Shown here: positions 5,733 through 10,815 of the stretch, one piece after another
Numbering within the stretch: the first letter of the stretch is position 1
Layout: each line of letters starts with the position of its first letter
Origin: DASTCC01 sp035711465
GTDB lineage: Bacteria; Acidobacteriota; Vicinamibacteria; Vicinamibacterales; SCN-69-37
DNA length: 10,815 nucleotides
Direction: 5' to 3'
Assembly: GCA_035711465.1 (NCBI GenBank)
Contig: DASTCC010000468.1
Coordinates: 1 to 10,815, forward strand
Translations under genes and position numbers: made by a program
Notes under the pieces: model-generated
Seen by the model: only the letters and a program-made list of their open reading frames with translations
Databases searched by the model: none
What the model was told of the DNA's origin: nothing

Positions 5733-5748
5733 TGGCATGGCTCTTGGG
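5733..5748 (+). promoter_or_regulatory. Weak sigma-54-like promoter before the DUF6496-like gene
   Basis: TGGCATGGCTCTTGGG resembles the sigma-54 consensus and is very close to the site before the metallopeptidase gene, differing at three of the first fifteen positions. The -12 doublet is GG rather than GC, which usually weakens or abolishes activity. The predicted start to ATG distance (about 32 bases) is the same as at the other site. Just downstream, GGGTG and CACCC (5746-5750 and 5763-5767) form a short inverted repeat. Confidence 0.25.
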
Positions 5749-5790
5749 TGAAATTTCTCTGACACCCTCAGCCAACGTTCAGGAGGCTCC

Positions 5791-6291
5791 ATGCCGGAAG
5801 CAGCAACAGTCAAACGAGCCAGAAAGAAGTTGCAGGGCGGCCGATCGCCATCGACGGCGGCCGGCGAGTTCGTCCGCGAAGAGATCCACCACGTTCGCGA
5901 AGGCAAGCATGGCGCGCGGTCGGCGAAGCAGGCGATCGCGATCGGCCTTTCGAAGGCGCGCCGCGCCGGCGTACCGCTTCAGCCGCCGAGGCGCGGCGCC
6001 TCGCGCCGGACGCGCAAGGCCGCCACGCGCGCGCTCGCGGCCGGCCAGCGTCGCCGCAAACCGCGCGGGGCCTCGCGGACGCGCAAACAGGCCGCCGCGC
6101 GTGCGCTCCGACGCGAACCGCGGCGCGCGGCGTCGCATCGCGCGCTGGCCGGACAGGCGCATCGATCCGCAAAGCGCCGCGGCCGGAAGGCCCGCGTCGC
6201 GGCCGCCCGGAAGGCGGTCCGCACGAAGGGCAGGGCGAGCCGACGGCGGGCGGCGAAGAAGGCCGCGACGACGCGACGCCGAGCGACGTAG
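5791..6291 (+). CDS. DUF6496-like protein with histone-H1-like basic tail
   Basis: The product is 166 residues. Residues 24-61 (AGEFVREEIHHVREGKHGA then RSAKQAIAIGLSKARRAGV) match the compact pattern of DUF6496 proteins, whose function is not established. Residues 65-166 are almost entirely R, K, A, G and S, with RRAAKKAATTRRR near the end, like histone-H1/Hc1-type tails, so DNA or RNA binding is likely. A module of about 23 residues is duplicated (GASRRTRKAATRALAAGQ at 69-86 and GASRTRKQAAARALRREP at 93-110); the DNA copies are 69 bases apart. The ATG at 5791 has a near-ideal AGGAGG five bases upstream. It is divergent from hsp20, which suggests a shared stress role, perhaps nucleoid protection; that is inference. 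A sigma-54-like site lies about 45 bases upstream. Confidence 0.85.
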   Translation: MPEAATVKRARKKLQGGRSPSTAAGEFVREEIHHVREGKHGARSAKQAIAIGLSKARRAGVPLQPPRRGASRRTRKAATRALAAGQRRRKPRGASRTRKQAAARALRREPRRAASHRALAGQAHRSAKRRGRKARVAAARKAVRTKGRASRRRAAKKAATTRRRAT

Positions 6292-6325
6292 CCCGCTGCC
6301 GGCTGCAGCCCGCAGCCCGCGGGCC
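6292..6325 (+). repeat. Degenerate heptamer repeat between genes (GGCTGCG family)
   Basis: Immediately after the DUF6496-like stop, the minus strand reads successive 7-mers GCGGGCT GCGGGCT GCAGCCG GCAGCGG. These are rotations of the GGCTGCA/G unit also arrayed at 10566-10621. It may belong to a dispersed intergenic repeat family. It also contains self-complementary GGCTGCAGCC, so it could fold at the end of the upstream mRNA, but there is no T-tract. Confidence 0.45.
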
Positions 6326-6385
6326 GGAACTTCCGCCGACCACCTACGTAGAATTCTTTCTAAACCCTAGATAGAATCCTTTCTA
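6326..6385 (+). promoter_or_regulatory. Operator/promoter region with two tandem TAGAA-N4-TTCTA palindromes
   Basis: Two 14-base sites, TAGAATTCTTTCTA (6349-6362) and TAGAATCCTTTCTA (6372-6385), differ at one base and start 23 bases apart. Each has perfect TAGAA/TTCTA arms around four bases. They form an AT-rich island in GC-rich DNA directly before a three-gene operon that contains a PadR regulator. Each begins with TAGAAT, a good -10 hexamer; a GGAACT (6326-6331) lies 17 bases before the first. Spacing of about two helical turns suits cooperative binding by dimers. That PadR is the binder is inferred from gene order. Confidence 0.6.
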
Positions 6386-6405
6386 GTGTGCCGACGGAGG
6401 CCGCC

Positions 6406-6756
6406 ATGAACCTCATATCCGTGTCAGTCCTCGCGTTCGTCGCTGCGCTCGCGTCCCCCGCTGCCAGCCAGGCCCCGGTCGCCGGCAAGTGGCAGGGCGA
6501 AACCCGCAATGGCAACCAGATCGTGCTCGAACTCGCCGTCAAGGAGAGCGTCCTCTCCGGCACCTTCAGCCGCAATGGCCGGCCGGTGCCGATTGCGGAC
6601 GGCAAGGTCTCGAAGACCACCATCTCGTTCAAAGCGAAGATCGGCGATCAGGTCGAATCGTTCTCGGGCGAAGTGGCCGGCGAGCAGCTGAAGATCTGGC
6701 TGGATCGCCAGGGCGCCGAGTCCACGGTCGTGCTGAAGCGCGTCAAGAGCGCGTAA
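6406..6756 (+). CDS. Small exported protein of unknown function
   Basis: The product is 116 residues. Residues 1-23 are a Sec signal peptide (MNLISVSVLAFVAALASPAA then SQA, cleavage expected after A23). The mature part of about 93 residues is predicted mostly beta: GKWQGETRNGNQIVLEL, SGTFSRNGRPVPI, TTISFKAKI, ESFSGEVAGEQLKIWL and STVVLKRV. This looks like a small one-domain beta sheet or barrel, in the style of the short 'GxWxG...' periplasmic proteins common in Acidobacteriota. I recognise no enzyme motif and no cysteines. The ATG at 6406 has GGAGG about five bases upstream and lies 21 bases after the second palindrome; a GTG six codons earlier in frame is less likely. It is first in the apparent operon with PadR (21-base gap) and the ADOP permease, so it may serve the same envelope process. 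Confidence 0.8.
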   Translation: MNLISVSVLAFVAALASPAASQAPVAGKWQGETRNGNQIVLELAVKESVLSGTFSRNGRPVPIADGKVSKTTISFKAKIGDQVESFSGEVAGEQLKIWLDRQGAESTVVLKRVKSA

Positions 6757-6777
6757 GCTGCTGCGAGGACCGCACCC

Positions 6778-7104
6778 ATGGCCAGAAGTTTTCTCACCTT
6801 CGCTACGGCGACGATTCTGAACGCGGTGTCCGCCGGCTACTCCTACGGGTTCGACATCGTCGACGTCACCGGCATGCCCGGCGGCACGGTCTACCCGGCG
6901 CTGCGACGCCTCGAGGATCTCGGCTACCTGACGTCGAAGTGGGAAAAGGAGCAGGTCGCGCAGGCAGAGCTCCGGCCGCGGCGGCGCTACTACGATCTCA
7001 CGCGGTCGGGCCGCACCGCGCTGGCGGAGGCCGTCAAGCGGTATCACCTGATCGAGCAGACGTCGCTCGCGAAGGGGCGCGATCCGAAGCTCTCACGCGC
7101 CTAG
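6778..7104 (+). CDS. PadR-family transcriptional regulator
   Basis: The product is 108 residues. It is the short winged-helix PadR type: an N-terminal helix (SFLTFATATILNAVSAGYSY, where G-x-S-Y-G-F-D-I opens the HTH), the recognition stretch GMPGGTVYPALRRLEDLGYL (32-51), and the wing ending RRRYYDLTRSGRTAL (68-82). These dimers bind operator palindromes and are usually repressors released by a small ligand. The family signature of a recognition helix 'GTVYPALRRLE' followed by 'YYxLTxxG' is intact. It is second in the operon, between the exported protein and the ADOP permease (11-base gap to its GTG). PadR next to ADOP is a recurrent pairing in Acidobacteriota. The tandem palindromes upstream of the operon are its most likely target, giving autoregulation. 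The ribosome site is GAGG, nine bases from the ATG, rather long. The C-terminal dimer helix is short. Confidence 0.9.
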   Translation: MARSFLTFATATILNAVSAGYSYGFDIVDVTGMPGGTVYPALRRLEDLGYLTSKWEKEQVAQAELRPRRRYYDLTRSGRTALAEAVKRYHLIEQTSLAKGRDPKLSRA

Positions 7105-7115
7105 GACGGACCGCC

Positions 7116-9794
7116 GTGAACGCGACGTCGCGCTTCCTTCGCCTGCTCACCCGGCCGCATCTCCTGTTCATCGCGGTGGTGGGCATCCTCGTGCCGCGCC
7201 GGCTTCGCGCCGACTGGCGCGAGGAGTGGGAGGCCGAGCTCCAGCATCGCGAGCGGCTCCTCGCCGAGTGGGATCGGCTCGACTGGTCGAGCCGCCGTGA
7301 GCTCCTCAGGCGAAGCGGCAGTGCGTTCTGGGATGCGATCGGGCTGCAACGGCACCGCTGGGAAGACGCCATAGTGCAGGACGTCCGCTACGGCGTGCGA
7401 ACGCTGGCGACGCAGCCGGCGTTCACGGTCGTTGCGGTGTTGACGCTGGCCCTCGGCGTCGGCGCCAACACCGCGATCTTCACCGTCGTGAACGCACTGC
7501 TGCTGCGTCCGCTCGGCGGCGTGGTCGATCCCGGCTCGCTCGTCAGCATCGGCCGTCAGTATTCGGACAAGAGCTACCTCAGCGACGCGACCTATCCTGA
7601 TTTCCGCGACTACCGCGACCAGAACACGGTCCTGTCCGGCCTCGCGGCGACCGTCCCCGCGGCATTCAACCTCAGCGACAGCCGCGCGTCGGAGCGTGTC
7701 GAGGGCGAACTGGTATCGGGCCATTACTTCGACGTGCTCGGCATCTCTGCGGCGGCGGGCCGGCTAATCGCGCCGTTCGACGATCGCGGTTCTTCTCCGG
7801 CGCCGCTTGTCGCGGTGATCAGCGGGCGACTGTGGCAGCGCCGCTTCGGCGGCGATCCCGCGATCGTCGGCGCAGCAATCAGGCTCGACGGACACGAGTT
7901 CACCATCGTCGGCGTCGCAGACACGTCGTTCTCCGGCACTCGCGTCGGCGCGCCGCGCGACGTGTGGGTGCCGATCGCCGCGCTCTATCGGACGGATCCG
8001 AAAACGGCGGCCAGGCTCGACCAGCGCCGCGCTTCATGGGTGCAGATGTTCGGCCGTCTGAAGCCTGCCACGACGATCGATCGTGCCCGGGCGGAGTTCG
8101 CGGCCATCGCGGAACGGCTCGAACGCGAGCATCCAGACACCAATGCGCGCGCCGGCGCCGGCGTCGTCCCCGGACTCGGCCGCGATCCGGAGACGGGCCG
8201 ACAAGTGCGGCGGTTTGCGTTCGTGCCGCTGGCGGCGGTCGGCATCGTGCTCCTGATCGCCTGCGCCAATGTCGCCGGATTGCTCATCGCCCGTGCCGGC
8301 GCGCGGCAGCGCGAGATCGCGACGAGGCTCGCTGTCGGCGCCGGACGCGTGCGCCTCGTCCGGCAATTGCTCACGGAGAGTCTGACGCTTGCGCTGGCTG
8401 GTGGCGCCGCGGGCGCGATCGTCGGCCGCTGGCTGACGAGCTGGCTCCGAAGCCTGCTACCCGATCGGTACCTGTTCCTCTCGTTCGACCTCGACTTCGG
8501 CGGCGACTGGCGCGTCTTCGCGTTCACGTTCGTGGTCGCCGGCGCCACCGGCGTGCTGTTCGGGCTCGTTCCCGCGCTGCAGGCGTCGCGATCCGACGTC
8601 GTGGCGATCCTCAAGGGATCGTCGGCGTCGGCGCGGCCAGCCGGCAGTGGACTTCGCGGCGCGCTGGTCGTCGCGCAGATCGCGTTGTCGCTCGTGCTCC
8701 TGGTCGCCGCCGGGCTCTGCGTACGGACCCTGCGGAACGCCGCGGCGATCGACATCGGCTACGACCTCGCGCCGGTGCTGACCGCGCGGCTCGATCTGGC
8801 GAAGCAGCGTTACACTCCGGCACGCGGCGCGCAGTTTCATCAGCAGCTGCTCGATCGCCTTCACGCGACGCCCGGCGTCCAGGCCGCGGCGTACGCAGTG
8901 ACGCTGCCGCTCAACGACGGCCGCTGGGAGGACGGAATTCGGCGCCAAGAGGATCCCGCCCGCGTACAGACGTTCCAGAACCTGGTCTCGTCGCGGTATT
9001 TCGAGGTCATGCGCATTCCGTTGAGCGCCGGGCGCGGGTTCACCGACGCGGACGACGACCGTGCGCCGCTCGTCGCCGTGCTCAACCAGACGCTGGCGAG
9101 CCGGCTCTGGCCGAACCAGAACGCCGTCGGACATCGGCTGGTCTTCAAGGGCCGCACGATCGATGTCGTCGGCGTCGTTCGCGACATCAAGGGTCGAAAT
9201 CTGTTCGAGCCGCCCGGACCGATGCTCTACCTGCCGTTGACGCAGGACTACTCGTCGAGCCTGGTGCTGCACGTTCGCGCCGCGGGCGCGGCAGCGGCGC
9301 TCGGCGAGGCCCTTCGACGTGAAGTCCGGGCCCTCGACGCGGATCTGCCGATTTACGGCGTCCGTCCGCTCGAAGATCATCTGGTCGCGACGCTGACGCC
9401 TCAGCGGCTCCTCGCGCATCTCACGACCGGCGTCGGCGTGCTGGCGCTGGTGCTCGCGGCGATCGGCCTGTATGGCCTGCTCGGGCAGGCGGTGACCGCA
9501 CGCACTCCGGAGATTGGCGTGCGCATGGCGCTCGGCGCCGAGCGCAGCGATGTTCTGTGGCAGTTTGTCGCGCGCGGATTGAGATTCGCCCTCGCGGGCG
9601 CAGGTATCGGACTCGTCGCCGCCGCGCTGCTGATGCCGCTGTTGCGCAGCGTGCTCTTCGGCGTCAGCCCTCTCGATCCGCTGACGTTCACGCTCATTCC
9701 GGCGATCCTGCTCGTCACCGCGCTGCTCGCGTGCGTGCTGCCGGCGTACCGGGCCGCGCGCGCCGATCCGACGACGGCGTTGCGGTGCGAGTAG
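7116..9794 (+). CDS. ADOP-type ABC permease (acidobacterial duplicated orphan permease)
   Basis: The product is 892 residues. The N-terminal cytoplasmic prefix (30-62, ADWREEWEAELQHRE) is typical of ADOP proteins. Then two MacB/FtsX-like units follow. Unit 1 has TM helix 103-125 in the signature FTVVAVLTLALGVGANTAIF, a periplasmic MacB_PCD domain about 135-340, and an FtsX three-helix block about 364-500. Unit 2 begins at about 510 (RGALVVAQIALSLVLLVAAG), has a second periplasmic domain about 550-760, and an FtsX block about 768-885 ending DPTTALRCE. No ATPase domain is present and no ATPase gene adjoins, hence 'orphan'. MacB-type permeases move or pull on periplasmic substrates; the cargo of ADOPs is not known. 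The GTG at 7116 (AGGA upstream, after the PadR stop) is preferred, because the longer open frame overlaps PadR and the exported protein in another frame. Confidence 0.92.
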   Translation: MNATSRFLRLLTRPHLLFIAVVGILVPRRLRADWREEWEAELQHRERLLAEWDRLDWSSRRELLRRSGSAFWDAIGLQRHRWEDAIVQDVRYGVRTLATQPAFTVVAVLTLALGVGANTAIFTVVNALLLRPLGGVVDPGSLVSIGRQYSDKSYLSDATYPDFRDYRDQNTVLSGLAATVPAAFNLSDSRASERVEGELVSGHYFDVLGISAAAGRLIAPFDDRGSSPAPLVAVISGRLWQRRFGGDPAIVGAAIRLDGHEFTIVGVADTSFSGTRVGAPRDVWVPIAALYRTDPKTAARLDQRRASWVQMFGRLKPATTIDRARAEFAAIAERLEREHPDTNARAGAGVVPGLGRDPETGRQVRRFAFVPLAAVGIVLLIACANVAGLLIARAGARQREIATRLAVGAGRVRLVRQLLTESLTLALAGGAAGAIVGRWLTSWLRSLLPDRYLFLSFDLDFGGDWRVFAFTFVVAGATGVLFGLVPALQASRSDVVAILKGSSASARPAGSGLRGALVVAQIALSLVLLVAAGLCVRTLRNAAAIDIGYDLAPVLTARLDLAKQRYTPARGAQFHQQLLDRLHATPGVQAAAYAVTLPLNDGRWEDGIRRQEDPARVQTFQNLVSSRYFEVMRIPLSAGRGFTDADDDRAPLVAVLNQTLASRLWPNQNAVGHRLVFKGRTIDVVGVVRDIKGRNLFEPPGPMLYLPLTQDYSSSLVLHVRAAGAAAALGEALRREVRALDADLPIYGVRPLEDHLVATLTPQRLLAHLTTGVGVLALVLAAIGLYGLLGQAVTARTPEIGVRMALGAERSDVLWQFVARGLRFALAGAGIGLVAAALLMPLLRSVLFGVSPLDPLTFTLIPAILLVTALLACVLPAYRAARADPTTALRCE

Positions 9795-9806
9795 CGACGG
9801 GCTCGG

Positions 9807-9829
9807 GACTCGGGTCTTGATGTCGAGTC
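9807..9829. terminator. Hairpin between convergent ADOP and deacetylase genes
   Basis: GACTCG (9807-9812) and CGAGTC (9824-9829) are perfect 6-base arms around an 11-base loop, filling the 35-base gap between the two stops. There is no T-tract on either strand, so it is a weak or Rho-assisted terminator at best. Confidence 0.35.
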
Positions 9830-10549
9830 TCAGACGCCGTCGCACAATCGTCCGAACCTGAATCCCTTCTGTTTCAACATCGGAATCAGCTCGGCCGTCG
9901 CGGTGACGGTGCGCTGGCGATCGGCGCGGGGATTGTCGTGATGCCCGTCGTGCATCACGACGACGTCGCCGTCGGAAGCGCGCGACGCGAGGCGGCCGGC
10001 CAGTTTCTCCGGTTTCGATGCCCGCCACCAGTTCCAGTCCCACATCGCGAAGCTCCAGCCGGCCAGCGTGTAGCCGGCGCGATCGAGCCCGTCGTACATC
10101 TGGCCGCCGCGCCACCCCGCGTGCGGCCGGAAGAGCGGGCACGGCGGCGCGCCCGCGGCGCGTCCGATGAGCGCCGCGTCGCCGCGCAGCCGCTCGGCCA
10201 GCGCGTCCGGTGAATCGAGCACGAGCGCACGCGTGTGCGAGTGCAGCGCGATCGCGTGTCCGTCGTCCTGGATGCGCCGGACGATCGCGCTCGTTTCCGC
10301 GGTGACGTGCTTGGGAATCAGAAAGAACGTCGCGTACGTGCCCTCGCGCGCGAGCACGTCGAGCAGCGCCGGCGTCGCTGTCGGGTTCGGCCCGTCGTCA
10401 TAGGTGAGATAGATCGTCGGAATGCCGTCGTCACTCGGCCGGTGCCAGATCGATCGGCCGGGACCTATCCATTCGAGCAGGAACGGAAACGGCGCGGTGT
10501 GCGCGAGGAAGAGCACCCCGATACCGGCGACGACGAACAGCAGGGGCAT
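9830..10549 (-). CDS. Polysaccharide deacetylase (NodB homology domain), membrane-anchored
   Basis: The product is 239 residues. Residues 1-28 form an uncleaved signal anchor or signal peptide (PLLFVVAGIGVLFLAHTAPF). The NodB domain follows: motif 1 TYDDGP (49-54) with the catalytic and metal aspartates, motif 2 region HSHTR (103-107), motif 3 RPHAGWRGG (141-149), the tryptophan-rich WSFAMWDWNWW (165-175), and motif 5 VVVMHDGHHDN (196-206). It would remove acetyl groups from N-acetylated cell-surface glycans such as peptidoglycan, chitin-like oligomers or exopolysaccharide; the substrate is not readable. Motif 2 lacks the canonical H[ST]xxH spacing, having HSHT-R, so metal binding may use the second H directly. 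The ATG at 10549 was chosen because the signal anchor starts there, although no clear ribosome site is seen. It stands alone and convergent to the ADOP gene. Confidence 0.9.
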   Translation of the reverse strand: MPLLFVVAGIGVLFLAHTAPFPFLLEWIGPGRSIWHRPSDDGIPTIYLTYDDGPNPTATPALLDVLAREGTYATFFLIPKHVTAETSAIVRRIQDDGHAIALHSHTRALVLDSPDALAERLRGDAALIGRAAGAPPCPLFRPHAGWRGGQMYDGLDRAGYTLAGWSFAMWDWNWWRASKPEKLAGRLASRASDGDVVVMHDGHHDNPRADRQRTVTATAELIPMLKQKGFRFGRLCDGV

Positions 10550-10565
10550 GAGCGATTGTCGATCA

Positions 10566-10621
10566 GGCTGCGGGCTACTGGCTGCAGGGTACTGGCTGCA
10601 GGCTGCGGGCCGCAGTCCGCC
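10566..10621 (+). repeat. Tandem heptamer array, consensus GGCTGCA
   Basis: Eight consecutive 7-base units can be read: GGCTGCG, GGCTACT, GGCTGCA, GGGTACT, GGCTGCA, GGCTGCG, GGCCGCA and GTCCGCC, degrading to the right. The array sits upstream of the deacetylase gene, within a 266-base stretch (10550-10815) that has no convincing gene. The same heptamer family occurs at 6292-6325. Confidence 0.65.
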
Positions 10622-10630
10622 GCCCGCCCT

Positions 10631-10815
10631 GTCAGCGGCCGCACGCGGGCGGGGTGGAGTGCCGTTCGGCGCCGACGCTCGCACGCTCGGCGGTCGCTCG
10701 CTGGATCATGCCGAGCGCCCGGCGCTCGCAGACGCGCCGCCCGCCGCCCGCAGACACGCAGCACTGTCAGTGGCCGCGCGCGGGCGGGTTGGAGTGCCGT
10801 TCGGCGCCGACGCTC
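10631..10815 (+). repeat. 50-base direct repeat with 135-base period, cut by the window edge
   Basis: The segments 10631-10680 and 10766-10815 are the same in 47 of 50 bases; differences are C/T, A/G and G/T. The shared part contains GGAGTGCCGTTCGGCGCCGA and ends GACGCTC exactly at the window end, so the second copy probably continues. The 85 bases between copies (10681-10765) are GC-rich, with GCTCG-type runs. No protein homology is evident in this stretch on either strand, although a short frame is open through both copies. It may be a tandem minisatellite or a dispersed intergenic repeat. Confidence 0.7.

Noticed and set aside
5520..5906. 129-codon N-terminal extension of Hsp20
   Set aside because: The strong ribosome site at 5525-5532 fixes the start at 5519, the extension is not protein-like, and it overlaps the divergent DUF6496-like gene.
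6489..7115. 209-codon upstream extension of the ADOP frame
   Set aside because: It overlaps the exported protein and PadR in another frame, is arginine-rich with no membrane or domain signal, and homology begins only after the GTG at 7116.
7832..9322. 496-codon open frame on the plus strand inside the ADOP gene
   Set aside because: It is R/A/G-rich with no fold-like pattern; ADOP coding in the other frame is unambiguous.
8457..10142. 561-codon open frame on the minus strand, opposite ADOP and the deacetylase
   Set aside because: It is a GC-driven shadow: highly charged, no domain pattern, and lies antisense to two genes with clear family motifs.
10465..10764. 99-codon minus-strand frame over the repeats upstream of the deacetylase
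   Set aside because: Its sequence is the translation of GC-rich repeats plus an off-frame copy of the deacetylase 5' end.
10631..10815. CRISPR array
   Set aside because: There are only two copies, 50 bases long, with an 85-base gap, and no cas gene; the repeat size and spacing do not fit.

Overview
The window is about 10.8 kb of dense, high-GC bacterial chromosome. Several features point to Acidobacteriota, most likely a Vicinamibacteria-type member: an ATPase-less duplicated permease (ADOP) behind a PadR regulator, an N-terminal HTH plus membrane segment resembling the TonB-like proteins of that group, an ECF sigma operon, and GC-rich heptamer repeats between genes. This is inferred from gene content and style; no rRNA or tRNA gene is present to confirm it. 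I see no phage, transposase or CRISPR array.

Left part (1-3834). The window opens inside a minus-strand gene for an HTH/transmembrane, TonB-like protein. A good intrinsic terminator separates it from a minus-strand class I O-methyltransferase. Divergent from the methyltransferase is a tight three-gene operon: an ECF sigma factor, a four-TM protein and a membrane-anchored alpha/beta hydrolase, with overlapping cistrons. The spacer holds an ECF-type promoter placed so that the sigma mRNA would be leaderless and autoregulated. The hydrolase runs convergently into a class II (SIRT4-like) sirtuin, and the two genes overlap by 95 bases.

Middle part (3835-6291). A short gene remnant is followed by a minus-strand lipoprotein metallopeptidase (HExxH, peptidase MA-like) preceded by a near-perfect sigma-54 promoter. 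Next comes a minus-strand Hsp20 chaperone with a strong ribosome site that can fold into a hairpin. Divergent from Hsp20 is a small basic protein with a DUF6496-like head and a histone-H1-like tail. This pair looks like a stress or nucleoid-protection patch.

Right part (6292-10815). Two tandem copies of a palindrome, TAGAA-N4-TTCTA, precede an apparent operon: a small exported protein, a PadR regulator and an 892-residue ADOP permease. The simplest model is that PadR binds these boxes and controls itself and the permease. A convergent minus-strand polysaccharide deacetylase follows. Behind it lies non-coding sequence made of a degenerate GGCTGCA heptamer array and a 50-base repeat with a 135-base period that runs off the window.

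The best candidates for something under-described are the ECF sigma / 4-TM protein / hydrolase operon with its leaderless promoter, the tandem palindromes before the PadR-ADOP operon, and the sigma-54 promoter driving a lone secreted metallopeptidase.
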